Shown here: piece by piece, positions 1 through 8,505 of the stretch
Position numbering within the stretch: the stretch's first letter is position 1
Layout: each line of letters starts with the position of its first letter
NCBI GenBank assembly: GCA_030603565.1
Contig: JAUVXM010000028.1
Span: 1-32,397 of the forward strand
DNA: 32,397 nucleotides
Direction of reading: 5' to 3'
Source of the DNA: Candidatus Aminicenantota bacterium
GTDB lineage: Bacteria; Acidobacteriota; Aminicenantia; Aminicenantales; Aminicenantaceae
Made by a program: the position numbers and the translations under genes
The notes under the pieces: generated by a model
Told to the model about the DNA's origin: nothing
Databases searched by the model: none
The model's input: only the letters and a program-made list of their open reading frames with translations

Positions 1-1
1 T

Positions 2-127
2 GAATGGAATCTTAATGAGGAGTTGCTCTACATTCATTTTGAGAAGGAGCAAAAACTTGAATTGGTTAAGAAACAATCGTTCAAGATTAATAAAAGATCC
101 AAAAAAAGAATCTCTGATTTCATATGA
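2..127 (+). CDS. C-terminal end of an unidentified protein (cut by the window edge)
   Basis: An open frame enters from the left edge and ends at TGA 125-127, giving 41 residues. The tail is rich in Lys, Glu and Arg, and ends in KKRISDFI, so it looks like a charged, soluble C-terminus. I do not recognise the family. It converges on rodA, leaving only about 54 bp between the two stop codons, and an AT-rich inverted repeat (164-170 with 180-186) lies at the junction. The composition is protein-like, but such a short piece could be a chance open frame. Confidence 0.45.
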   Translation, partial: EWNLNEELLYIHFEKEQKLELVKKQSFKINKRSKKRISDFI

Positions 128-181
128 CATTCAACCCTTAATCTATAATCCCACTTTAATCCTTTTAAACTGGATTTTAGT

Positions 182-1273
182 TTAAACATTCACAAACCGC
201 CTCATCTTTATATTCAAAACCAGAGATACAGCCATAAAATTCGTCAGTAAAGATGATCCTCCATAGCTCAATAAAGGTAATGGTATCCCTGCGACCGGAA
301 AAAGCCCAATAGTCATCATAATATTTATCAAGAATTGGCCGATGATCATCATAAAAACCATAAAGACAATATATACCCCTACCCTATCACGGGAGTCAAA
401 TAAGGATTTAAATAACCTGAATAAGAATAAAAAATATATTAAAATCGCAAAAAAAACACCAACAAATCCGAATTCTTCACCTATAACTGAAAAAACAAAA
501 TCTGTATGCCTTGCCGGCAGGAATTTTAGTTGGCTTTGAGTTCCCTTTTTATACCCCTTTCCAAACAGCCCACCTGAACCAATAGCGATTTTCGACTGAA
601 GGATATGGTATCCGGAACCAAGTGGATCTTCTTGAGGATATAACAGAGTTAAAATCCTTTGCTTCTGATAATCTTTCATAATAAATTTCCAGCCGGTAAA
701 GCCAAAGATCAAAACACATATCAAAAGTAATATTAATATTTTCTTATTGATTCCCGCAAGAATAATAACTCCCATTAATATAGGTAAATAAGTAAGAGCT
801 GTTCCTAAGTCAGGTTGTAATGCGACTAATAAAAATGGCACAAAAACTACAACACCACTTAATATTCCAGTCTTCCAGGGCAAATGACTCTGTTTAAATT
901 CAGCAAAAATTCGGGCCAGCATAAGAATAATAGCAATTTTCATAATTTCAGAGGGCTGGATTTGAAAAAAAGGCATTTTAATCCAGCTTTTAGTCCCTGC
1001 TATCAGCTTTCCAAAAAACAAAATACCTCCCAGGAAAACAATACAGATACTATAAAAAAATAAAGCATAGGAAATGAAAAAGTTATAATCTATCATCAAC
1101 AAAACAAAAAGGATAATAATACTCACTGAAATCCAGGACATCTGCTTGATAAAATAATTTCCTGGAAGGTAATGAGAGCTGCTGTAAATCACTACTACGC
1201 CAATTATTGAATTCAACAGCAGCAGACCGATTAAAAACCAGTCAATATTAACCAGATGTAACCTATCTAGCAT
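182..1273 (-). CDS. rodA: RodA, SEDS-family peptidoglycan glycosyltransferase
   Basis: A 363-residue polytopic membrane protein of the FtsW/RodA/SpoVE (SEDS) family, which polymerises lipid II into glycan strands of the lateral wall together with a class B PBP. About ten hydrophobic segments are visible. Family signatures are QPDLGTAL near residues 153-160, the loop ARHTDFVFSVIGEE near 254-267 with the conserved Asp at about 258 (essential in this family), and the C-terminal PLPLLSYGGSS motif. The start ATG lies 11 bp inside the end of mrdA, so the pair is translationally coupled, matching the RodA-PBP2 partnership. It is the last gene of the mreBCD-mrdA-rodA operon. Length is usual for RodA (about 370). 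Confidence 0.96.
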   Translation of the reverse strand: MLDRLHLVNIDWFLIGLLLLNSIIGVVVIYSSSHYLPGNYFIKQMSWISVSIIILFVLLMIDYNFFISYALFFYSICIVFLGGILFFGKLIAGTKSWIKMPFFQIQPSEIMKIAIILMLARIFAEFKQSHLPWKTGILSGVVVFVPFLLVALQPDLGTALTYLPILMGVIILAGINKKILILLLICVLIFGFTGWKFIMKDYQKQRILTLLYPQEDPLGSGYHILQSKIAIGSGGLFGKGYKKGTQSQLKFLPARHTDFVFSVIGEEFGFVGVFFAILIYFLFLFRLFKSLFDSRDRVGVYIVFMVFMMIIGQFLINIMMTIGLFPVAGIPLPLLSYGGSSLLTNFMAVSLVLNIKMRRFVNV

Positions 1274-3053
1274 AATTCTCTCTGTATAATTTAAAGATCT
1301 CTTGAGCTATGGGAGCAGCTGTAACTGCTCCTCCCCCCCCATGTTCAACAATTACTGTCACAACAAGCTCCGGATCATTTCGGGGAGCAAAACCTGAAAA
1401 CCAAGAATGAGTTTTTATTTCAATTTTTTTAGTCTCAGATAATCTTTTGGCAGTCTCTTTACTGATAACCTGGGTTGATCCTGTCTTCCCGCAAACATCA
1501 AATCCGGATACACGGGCAGATAGGGCAGTCCCTCCTTTTTCATTAACTGCCATCCACATCCCAAGAATGACTTTTTCAAAATGTTCTGCCTTAATATCTA
1601 CTGACGGAATACTCAACTCCCTTGCTTTATCTAAAAGAAGGAAAGGTCTGACTTTTTTCCCTCTATTAGCTATAAGAGCTGTTTGAACGGCAATCTGCAA
1701 GGGAGTAACCTGAAGAGGACCCTGCCCAATCGCTACAGAAATTGTTTCTCCCGGATACCAAGGAAGATTCCTGGTTTCTCTTTTCCACTCCGGGTCGGGA
1801 ACTAGACCACACTTTTCACCAGAAAGATCGATTCCGGTTTTTTCTCCTAAACCAAGCATTTTTGCATAATGTGAGATTTTTTCTATCCCCATTTTTTTCC
1901 CAAGTTGATAAAAATATACATTACAGGATTTTTTTATTCCATTGTATAGATCAACAGACCCGTGTCCTGGTTTAAACCAGCAAGAAAAAAGATGGCCATA
2001 GATTATTATCGAGCCTCGACAGAAGTAAGAAGTACGGTCATTAACAATATTAGAATCCAGTGCTCCGACTGCCATAACAAGTTTAAAAATAGATCCAGGA
2101 GAATACAATCCTCTAATAGCACGGTTTTGTAATGGGTAGTCCTGGCTGTTGACCAATTCGATCCATTCCTCTGGAGAAAAACGGTTAATAAACTTATTCG
2201 GGTCAAAACTGGGATAGCTTGCCAAAACAAGGACCTCCCCAGTTTTTGCCTTTAAGACTACAATAGCGCCTTCTTTTCCCTGCAAAAGTTTTTCAGCTTT
2301 TTTCTGAAGAGTTAGATCGACAGTTAAATTGATATCTCTACCTTTTTTTGGAGCGATACGTGAAATTACTCCTTTTCTTCTCCCCAGGCTGTCCACTATT
2401 TCACGTACAATCCCCTCTTTTCCTGCTAAAATGGATTCATATTCTTTTTCAATCCCTGTTTTTCCAACCAACTCTCCCATACGTCTCCGCGAATACTTTC
2501 CGCTCTTGATTTCTTCCAGTGATATTTCCTGTAAATAGCCTACAACATGGGATGCGCATATCTTATTGGGATAATCTCTTTTTGGCTCAGACTGAATAAC
2601 AAATTCCGGAAATTCTATTTTCCTGCTTTCAAATATAGCTACTTCCTTTTTTGTAAGGTCATCCTTAATTACTATTGGTAAAAAATCGGGGATAGATTTA
2701 TACTTATTGACACGTCTCCCTATTTCCTCCACATCCAAATCCAAAATACTAGATATTTTCCGATAAGACTCTTTAATGTCATTACTGTTTTCCCTTATTA
2801 TTGTAACTCTGAAAGAAGCTTCATTTTTTGCAATTATTTGATTTTTTCTATCCAGAATAAGGCCGCGCTGGGGCAACTGAACAATCTCTCTAATACGATT
2901 TGACTCAGATTTTTCCCAGTATTTCTTATGGTCAAGAATCTGCATTTTCCAGAAAAAAAGAATTATTATTATTAATAGGATCTCAATAAAAACAAAAGTT
3001 GATTTTGCCCGGCTGCGTATCAGAGAAAGGTCCTCGTATATCTTATTTTTCAT
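1263..3053 (-). CDS. mrdA: Penicillin-binding protein 2 (elongasome transpeptidase)
   Basis: A class B penicillin-binding protein of 596 residues that cross-links peptidoglycan during side-wall elongation. It has an N-terminal membrane anchor (about residues 17-35), a PBP dimerisation/pedestal region, and a transpeptidase domain with all three catalytic motifs: SxxK as SIFK at about 321-324 (catalytic Ser), SxN as SCN at about 376-378, and KTG at about 523-525. The open frame runs upstream to 3128, but the start at 3053 is preferred because its ATG overlaps the mreD stop as ATGA, and because the extra 25 residues would precede a normal PBP2 N-terminus. It sits between mreD and rodA in the shape operon. 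Confidence 0.96.
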   Translation of the reverse strand: MKNKIYEDLSLIRSRAKSTFVFIEILLIIIILFFWKMQILDHKKYWEKSESNRIREIVQLPQRGLILDRKNQIIAKNEASFRVTIIRENSNDIKESYRKISSILDLDVEEIGRRVNKYKSIPDFLPIVIKDDLTKKEVAIFESRKIEFPEFVIQSEPKRDYPNKICASHVVGYLQEISLEEIKSGKYSRRRMGELVGKTGIEKEYESILAGKEGIVREIVDSLGRRKGVISRIAPKKGRDINLTVDLTLQKKAEKLLQGKEGAIVVLKAKTGEVLVLASYPSFDPNKFINRFSPEEWIELVNSQDYPLQNRAIRGLYSPGSIFKLVMAVGALDSNIVNDRTSYFCRGSIIIYGHLFSCWFKPGHGSVDLYNGIKKSCNVYFYQLGKKMGIEKISHYAKMLGLGEKTGIDLSGEKCGLVPDPEWKRETRNLPWYPGETISVAIGQGPLQVTPLQIAVQTALIANRGKKVRPFLLLDKARELSIPSVDIKAEHFEKVILGMWMAVNEKGGTALSARVSGFDVCGKTGSTQVISKETAKRLSETKKIEIKTHSWFSGFAPRNDPELVVTVIVEHGGGGAVTAAPIAQEIFKLYRENYAR

Positions 3054-3541
3054 CTTATATATTTCGACTTCCTTTCCCTGACCTTCCTGACCAGAACTAT
3101 AGTAAAACTCGCCACCAATGCTGTACAAAACGGCTGCAGAAACAGTAAACCATTTGCAGTATAAAGTTTTTCACCAATAATCAGAGTATATATAAAAACC
3201 CATACGAGCAATTCAAAGATCAACATAATTATATTAAATAGAACATTTCTGGAAAAAGGAATAATATTTATTTTTTTTGAAATTAATCCAGTAAAATAGC
3301 CAAGTAATGTTTTTGCAATGCCTGCAACCCCAAACACTCCCAGGCAAAATGAATCCTGAATAAGCCCACAAGCCATTCCTGTAAAAGCACCAAAAACTTC
3401 TCCCTTCTCAACCGCAAAATAAATTACTACAATGCTGAATACATTCAACAAAAAAGGAAACCAAAAGGAAACATTCTGAAAAAATAAATATAACACAACA
3501 GCAATAAAAATAACTAATCCACTAAACAAATAATCTCTCAT
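3050..3541 (-). CDS. mreD: Rod shape-determining protein MreD
   Basis: A 163-residue, very hydrophobic protein with about five membrane segments, of the MreD type. MreD is an inner-membrane partner of MreC and PBP2 in the elongasome. MreD sequences diverge strongly, so the call rests on size, topology and position between mreC and mrdA as much as on sequence. The start ATG lies two bases after the mreC stop, and the stop overlaps the mrdA ATG by 4 bp (ATGA), so translation is probably coupled throughout. The C-terminal tail is basic (VRKVRERKSKYIR). Confidence 0.88.
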   Translation of the reverse strand: MRDYLFSGLVIFIAVVLYLFFQNVSFWFPFLLNVFSIVVIYFAVEKGEVFGAFTGMACGLIQDSFCLGVFGVAGIAKTLLGYFTGLISKKINIIPFSRNVLFNIIMLIFELLVWVFIYTLIIGEKLYTANGLLFLQPFCTALVASFTIVLVRKVRERKSKYIR

Positions 3542-3543
3542 TG

Positions 3544-4377
3544 TTAGTAAAATTCCGCAGCAGTAACTCCGATCACAGCTAGGCGTTTAGAATGACTAAG
3601 GTTAAAATAAGGCTTGACAATGATCATTTTAAAAAGTGACGGAAGGTTCTCAATCGAAATAATCTCCCCCACTCTTATCCCCGGAGGGTAAATTTCATCA
3701 TAACCAGTAGTAATTATAATATTCCCTATATCCAGGTTTTTGTCTGTATTTAAAATATAATTCACCTGACAAAGACCACTCCCACTTCCGGAAAGAACTC
3801 CGATAGATTTATTCTCTTCAGAGCTAACACTGACTCCAGCATCATTATCTGTCAACAGCTGAATTCTTGCTCCCCTTAATGTCACTGTAATAATCCGTCC
3901 TACCAGGTTACTGTTTAGGTCAAGGACGACCATGTCCTTCTTTACGCCATCAGCAGATCCTTTATTTATATTTATTGATTTAAAAATATTTCTGGCATCT
4001 AAACCGATTATACGGGCTGCAATTATTTTTTTATGTGCTTGCTTGAAAATATCTTCTACTTCTTTTTCAGCTTGATATTTTTTTAATGCTTTTCTAAGAA
4101 GTTCATTTTCATGTTTAAGTAGAAAATATTTTTCTTGTAGTAAATTATTTTTAACTTGAATACCGTGTAGGAAAAAATAATTCCTCCAAAATTTATTTGA
4201 ACCATGAAAAAAATAGGCAACCCCATCTTGTACAGGAATAAAAACTGAAAGCAACATTTTCTTAAAAAAGCTCTCTTCTTCACCTAGAGGAGCCTGAATA
4301 GAGATTAAAATCATCTGGATTAATACGAGTGATAGCAGAATGGTTAGATTTTTCTTCTTTTTCAGAAAAGAGGGCAT
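3544..4377 (-). CDS. mreC: Rod shape-determining protein MreC
   Basis: A 277-residue bitopic membrane protein linking cytoplasmic MreB to the periplasmic wall-synthesis enzymes. There is a short Lys-rich cytoplasmic start (FLKKKKN), one membrane segment at about residues 10-28, and a coiled-coil stretch around residues 75-105. A beta-rich periplasmic MreC core follows, with typical family stretches such as VVLDLNSNLVGRI and GIRVGEII. Length matches the family (about 270-370). It follows mreB by 18 bp and precedes mreD by 2 bp. No strong Shine-Dalgarno is visible before its ATG, which fits coupling to mreB translation. Confidence 0.94.
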   Translation of the reverse strand: MPSFLKKKKNLTILLSLVLIQMILISIQAPLGEEESFFKKMLLSVFIPVQDGVAYFFHGSNKFWRNYFFLHGIQVKNNLLQEKYFLLKHENELLRKALKKYQAEKEVEDIFKQAHKKIIAARIIGLDARNIFKSININKGSADGVKKDMVVLDLNSNLVGRIITVTLRGARIQLLTDNDAGVSVSSEENKSIGVLSGSGSGLCQVNYILNTDKNLDIGNIIITTGYDEIYPPGIRVGEIISIENLPSLFKMIIVKPYFNLSHSKRLAVIGVTAAEFY

Positions 4378-4395
4378 AAAATATATTTCAACTGA

Positions 4396-5427
4396 TTAGA
4401 TTAAAGAGACCTTCCTCAATAATTCTAAATCATCAAGCATTTTCCCTGCTCCCAGCACAACCGTTGTTAAAGGATATTCAGTAATGAAAACTGGAAGCTG
4501 TGTTTCCTCCCGAATTCGTTTATCGATATTCTTAAGAAGAGCTCCACCGCCGGTTAAAATTATACCGCGATCTATTATATCTGCAGATAGCTCAGGAGGG
4601 ATTTTTTCCAAAGCTATTCTGATAGCATTGATAATAGAACCCACAACCTTCTCAAGTGCTCCTCTAATTTCTTGATCATCAACAACAATAGTCTTGGGAA
4701 TACCTTCTCTCAAATCTCTTCCTTTGATCTCCATAGTCATTGGCTCATCCAAAGGATAGGCTGAACCGATCAACATTTTGATATGCTCCGCAGTTTTTTC
4801 GCCGATAAGCAGATTATATTTTTTCTTAACATACTGGATAATAGAATCATCCATCTCATTTCCAGCAATTCGAATGGAATGATTAAAGACAATTCCAGTC
4901 AGAGAGATAATAGCAATATCTGTTGTTCCACCTCCGATATCGACGATCATATTTCCAGTCGGTTCAGAAATCGGGAGCTCTGCTCCTACAGAAGCAGACA
5001 TAGGTTGCTCGACTAAATATACTTCAGAGGCCTTCGTACGCATAGCTACGTCTTTGACTGCTCGGCGTTCAACTTGAGTTATTCCACTAGGAATTCCAAT
5101 AACAATCCTTGGCCTGAGGATAAAATTCCGGTTTTTTGTGGATTTTTTTATAAAATAATCCAACATTTTCTCGGTAATCTCAAAATCTGCAATAACTCCG
5201 TCACGCATAGGTTTAATAGAAACAACACTTTGGGGAGTCTTACCTAGCATCTCCTTTGCCTCTTTCCCAACAGCTTCAACTTTCCCAGTTCTCTTATTTA
5301 TTACAACTATCGAAGGTTCCTGGACTATAATCCCTTTACCCCTCAAAAAAACAAGAGTATTGGCCGTACCCAAGTCAATTGCCAGGTCACAAAATAGTTT
5401 TTCTTTTACCCATTTAAATAAATTCAT
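4396..5427 (-). CDS. mreB: Rod shape-determining protein MreB (bacterial actin)
   Basis: A 343-residue actin-fold ATPase that forms membrane-bound filaments and orients side-wall synthesis. The nucleotide-binding motifs are visible: phosphate 1 as DLGTANT near residues 18-24, phosphate 2 as VDIGGGTTDIA in the middle, and the adenosine motif GIILTGGGALLKN near residue 290. The N-terminal NLFKWVKEKLF is amphipathic, as expected for membrane attachment. It is the first gene of a five-gene operon (mreBCD, mrdA, rodA). It is divergent from the OPT transporter gene, with about 150 bp between the starts. An AAGG lies a few bases before the ATG. No convincing promoter was picked out on this strand because the region is uniformly AT-rich. 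Confidence 0.97.
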   Translation of the reverse strand: MNLFKWVKEKLFCDLAIDLGTANTLVFLRGKGIIVQEPSIVVINKRTGKVEAVGKEAKEMLGKTPQSVVSIKPMRDGVIADFEITEKMLDYFIKKSTKNRNFILRPRIVIGIPSGITQVERRAVKDVAMRTKASEVYLVEQPMSASVGAELPISEPTGNMIVDIGGGTTDIAIISLTGIVFNHSIRIAGNEMDDSIIQYVKKKYNLLIGEKTAEHIKMLIGSAYPLDEPMTMEIKGRDLREGIPKTIVVDDQEIRGALEKVVGSIINAIRIALEKIPPELSADIIDRGIILTGGGALLKNIDKRIREETQLPVFITEYPLTTVVLGAGKMLDDLELLRKVSLI

Positions 5428-5521
5428 TTCTACCTTAATAATAAATACCCCTAATTTTTATCATAAATTTAATAATCACGCAATTAAAAAAAACCCTTTA
5501 AACTGATTTTCCTATTTTCCC

Positions 5522-5550
5522 TTGACAAGCAACAATCCATAAAGATATAT
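5522..5550 (+). promoter_or_regulatory. Sigma-70-type promoter for the OPT transporter operon
   Basis: TTGACA at 5522-5527, 17 bases, then an ATATAT/TATATA -10 region at 5545-5551. Transcription would start near 5557. This excludes the ATG at 5551 as a start codon and supports the GTG at 5581, which has GGAGG at 5571-5575. Confidence 0.7.
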
Positions 5551-5580
5551 ATGTTACAAACTTATCATGAGGAGGCTTTC

Positions 5581-7584
5581 GTGAGCAATAAGTCCTTCAA
5601 ACCCTATATTTCAGCTGACCAAAACTTGAAGGAAATATCCTTTAAAGCAATATTTCTCGGCATAATCATGGCAGTCATCTTAGGCGCTGCAAATGCTTAT
5701 TTAGGTCTTATGGCAGGTATGACAGTGGCAGCCACTTTCCCTGCTGCAGTGATCTCCATGGCAATAATCCGTCCTTTAAAAGGAACAATCTTAGAAGAAA
5801 ACATGGCACGCACAACAGGAGCTGTAGGAGAAGCACTGGCAGCTGGTGCTGTTTTTACTATTCCAGCTTTCTTATTTACAGGAGTATGGACAGAATTCGA
5901 TGTTATCAAATCCTCACTCCTTATGTTAATCGGGGGAGTACTGGGAGTATTTCTAATAATACTGGTCAGGCGCACTCTTGTCGAAGATGCTGATCTGCCT
6001 TTTCCTGAAAGTTTGGCCTGTGCCGAAATGGTAAAAACCGGTCAAAAATCCGAAAAATCCCATGTCAGCTATATGTTTTGGGCCATGGGATTGGGAGGAT
6101 TGATCGAATTTTTTACCAGTGAAAACGGAATTCAGCTCATAAAACCTTTTACCAAGAGTGTATTCAAGATCCCCGGATTATCAAAAATCAGCTACCTCAA
6201 TAGAGACAATGTAGAAATATATAAAACTCACTCAATAAAAGGCAGAATGTTCATCGAATCACCGGCAGCTAATGCAGCTCTGACCGGAGTAGGCTACATT
6301 ATCGGCCCAAAACTTGCCGCCCTGACATTCTCCGGCGGAGTGCTGGGATGGCTCTTTCTGATGCCTATTCTATTGTTCATAAATAATGACTTAAAGACCA
6401 TAGTAAGCCAGGACCTGAGCAGTTGGTCTGAAATAGCCATTTCAGCCTACAATGCCCAGATCAAACCTATTGCCGTAGGTGCTATGCTGGTAGGTGCTTT
6501 CTATACTCTTTTCAAAATGAGAAAAAGCTTGATCACAGGAATCGGCCGTTCCTTTTCAGATGTAAAAAAATCCAAGGCTGAAGACAAAACTGATACCCTT
6601 AGAACAGAAAAAGACCTTCCTTTCCCTTCAATTATCCTGGCAATAGCAGCATTGGTAATCCCAATGGTTTTTGTTTACAACATGTTCACTCATAATTTCG
6701 GCTCTTCAATCGTTTCAGCCCTTGTAATGATCGTAATGGGGCTTCTGTTTGCGGCTGTAGCCGGATATCTCGTAGGAATAATCGGCTCATCTTCCAATCC
6801 GATCTCGGGTCTGACATTGACCACCCTACTTATCGCCGCTCTCATGATGCTGATTATGGGACAAAAAGGCAATGAAGGAATTGCTGCAGTAATCGGAGTT
6901 GCAGCAGTTGTTTGCTGTGTTGCAGGTGTAGCCGGTGATATGATACAGGACTGGAAAGTCGGGCATATTTTAGGTGGAACCCCCTGGAAAATGCAGATCG
7001 GCGGTATCATAGGTGTTATTGCAGCTGCCCTGACTCTTACCTTTTCTCTACAGCTGCTGCATAACAGCATCGGAATCGGGAGTGAGACTCTTCCCGCTCC
7101 CCAGGCAGGACTGATGGCTGCCATGGCAAAAGGAATTGTAGGTGGGGAAATGGCCTGGCCATTGGTTATAGCCGGTATGCTCTTGGCAATAGTACTCATC
7201 CTTATCGGCTCTCCTTCTCCCATGATAATTGCCGTAGGTATGTACCTTCCCTTTCGCTCTACTGCCTGTATATTCTTCGGCGGTGTCCTAAAATATTTTA
7301 TTGACAAGACTTCTATAAAGAAGAAACCAACTGCTAAAGGCAAAGAAATCGTTGAAAATATCGGGCTTCTGCTGGCATCCGGATTGATCGCCGGCCAAGC
7401 TTTGACCGGGATTTTAACAGCAGGAATTAAAGCCCTTAATATCAAATTGCCGACCTCATTGGCCAACCCCTTGTTCGGATTGGCAATCTTCTTTATCCTC
7501 GGCTTTATTCTGATCTATCTTCCTTATAAGAAAATGATTGAATCAGGAGAATATGACTCAGCTCCAGATGAAGCTGAAAGTTGA
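5581..7584 (+). CDS. OPT-family (oligopeptide) transporter
   Basis: A 667-residue polytopic protein of the OPT (oligopeptide transporter) superfamily, prokaryotic type. Members are secondary transporters of peptides or metal chelates; the substrate here is unknown. At least 14 hydrophobic segments are visible. Recognisable stretches are NAYLGLMAGMTVAATFPAAV near the start, the central SSNPISGLTLTTLL, and SPSPMIIAVGMYLPF late in the protein. The start is set at GTG 5581, which has a perfect GGAGG five bases upstream. The open frame reaches back to ATG 5551, but that codon overlaps the promoter -10. The stop overlaps the TTG start of the next gene (TTGA), so the two are coupled. Confidence 0.93.
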   Translation: MSNKSFKPYISADQNLKEISFKAIFLGIIMAVILGAANAYLGLMAGMTVAATFPAAVISMAIIRPLKGTILEENMARTTGAVGEALAAGAVFTIPAFLFTGVWTEFDVIKSSLLMLIGGVLGVFLIILVRRTLVEDADLPFPESLACAEMVKTGQKSEKSHVSYMFWAMGLGGLIEFFTSENGIQLIKPFTKSVFKIPGLSKISYLNRDNVEIYKTHSIKGRMFIESPAANAALTGVGYIIGPKLAALTFSGGVLGWLFLMPILLFINNDLKTIVSQDLSSWSEIAISAYNAQIKPIAVGAMLVGAFYTLFKMRKSLITGIGRSFSDVKKSKAEDKTDTLRTEKDLPFPSIILAIAALVIPMVFVYNMFTHNFGSSIVSALVMIVMGLLFAAVAGYLVGIIGSSSNPISGLTLTTLLIAALMMLIMGQKGNEGIAAVIGVAAVVCCVAGVAGDMIQDWKVGHILGGTPWKMQIGGIIGVIAAALTLTFSLQLLHNSIGIGSETLPAPQAGLMAAMAKGIVGGEMAWPLVIAGMLLAIVLILIGSPSPMIIAVGMYLPFRSTACIFFGGVLKYFIDKTSIKKKPTAKGKEIVENIGLLLASGLIAGQALTGILTAGIKALNIKLPTSLANPLFGLAIFFILGFILIYLPYKKMIESGEYDSAPDEAES

Positions 7585-7937
7585 GCCCTAAACTGAAAGA
7601 AGAAAATATTTCCGAGCTTAACCTACTCGATATAATACCTGTTCACAATACAAAGTGGAAGCAGGACAGTAAAGGACAGGTCATTCTATTTAAACCTAAA
7701 TTTAAGAATCCGTTGTTTGTGAAATATATACTGCCCCATATGAAAAGGCCTTACTATAAAATCACCTTAGATGACATAGGAAGTTTCTTCTGGAAAAATT
7801 GCAACGGCTCCCGCTCTGTCAAAAAAATCGCTGAACTACAAAAAGAAAGATTCGGAGATAAAGTAGCGCCTTTATACGACAGAATAGCAACATTTCTTCA
7901 GACTTTAGAAAGAAATGGTTTCCTAAAATTGAGTTAG
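7581..7937 (+). CDS. PqqD-like small protein (RiPP-recognition-element type fold)
   Basis: A 118-residue soluble protein resembling PqqD-family proteins. PqqD proteins bind precursor peptides and hand them to radical SAM enzymes in RiPP biosynthesis, but many stand-alone homologues have no known role. The characteristic part is the middle and C-terminal helical region: a LDDIGSFFWKNCNGSRSV stretch (compare the family's LNxxGxxIWxLxDGxRTV), followed by a helix pair and a terminal ERNGFLKL. The N-terminal 40 residues carry a strand-rich, basic segment. It starts at TTG 7581, overlapping the transporter stop; an in-frame stop just upstream (7575-7577) rules out a longer start. No precursor peptide or maturase is nearby. 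Confidence 0.72.
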   Translation: MSPKLKEENISELNLLDIIPVHNTKWKQDSKGQVILFKPKFKNPLFVKYILPHMKRPYYKITLDDIGSFFWKNCNGSRSVKKIAELQKERFGDKVAPLYDRIATFLQTLERNGFLKLS

Positions 7938-7957
7938 CATAAAAATTGTTCTATAAT
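7929..7957 (+). promoter_or_regulatory. Predicted sigma-70-type promoter for def-fmt
   Basis: TTGAGT at 7929-7934, 17 bases, TATAAT at 7952-7957, overlapping the end of the preceding gene. Transcription would start near 7964, just at the Shine-Dalgarno AGGTGG (7964-7969) that serves ATG 7978. Confidence 0.6.
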
Positions 7958-7977
7958 AATGACAGGTGGATTCAATA

Positions 7978-8505
7978 ATGGAGAAAGATTCTACTTTACT
8001 AGAAATTATTACTTATGGACATCCGGTTCTAAAGCAAAAAGCTCAAAAAATAAAGAATATTACCGAAGATATAAAAAATATCGCCGCTAACATGGTTTAT
8101 ACAATGCATTCATCTCCCGGAATAGGCCTGGCAGCCCCTCAGATAAACCAAAGCATTAGGCTGATAACAGCTGACCTTTCCGTTGGAGTAAAGAAAGAAG
8201 ACCTCCTTGTGCTGATCAATCCTGAAATTACTTACCGTGAAGGAAATAAGGTTATGGAAGAAGGATGTCTTTCCGTCCCTGAGATAAACGAAAATGTCAA
8301 CCGCCCTGCGCAAATTGTGTTGAAAGGGTATGACCTAAACGAAAAAGAACTGGAGATTTCAGCTGAAGGACTTCTGGCCCGGGTTTTATGTCATGAAGTA
8401 GATCATATCAACGGAATTTTATTTATTGAACATCTTTCGCCCCTAAAGAAAAGCCTGATTAAAAAGAAACTAAAAAAACGTCTGCAAAAAGAAGGTACCT
8501 TATGA
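7978..8505 (+). CDS. def: Peptide deformylase
   Basis: A 175-residue metal-dependent enzyme that removes the formyl group from the N-terminal methionine of new proteins. All three family motifs are present: GIGLAAPQ at residues 48-55, EGCLS at 95-99 (Cys metal ligand), and HEVDH at 139-143 (two His ligands and the catalytic Glu). A Lys-rich C-terminal helix follows. The frame is open from GTG 7966, but ATG 7978 has AGGTGG at the proper distance and fits the predicted transcription start, so it is preferred. The stop overlaps the fmt ATG as ATGA; the gene pair encodes opposing steps of the formyl-methionine cycle. Confidence 0.96.
   Translation: MEKDSTLLEIITYGHPVLKQKAQKIKNITEDIKNIAANMVYTMHSSPGIGLAAPQINQSIRLITADLSVGVKKEDLLVLINPEITYREGNKVMEEGCLSVPEINENVNRPAQIVLKGYDLNEKELEISAEGLLARVLCHEVDHINGILFIEHLSPLKKSLIKKKLKKRLQKEGTL

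Noticed and set aside
164-186. TTTAAAC/GTTTAAA inverted repeat at the end of rodA
   Set aside because: The stem is seven bp, nearly all AT, with a nine-base loop and no clear T-run. It is too weak to call a terminator.
6690-7466. 258-codon open frame on the minus strand
   Set aside because: It lies wholly inside the OPT transporter gene on the opposite strand. Its product is a Pro/Ile/Ala-rich mirror of the membrane-protein codons, and it has no Shine-Dalgarno or known family.
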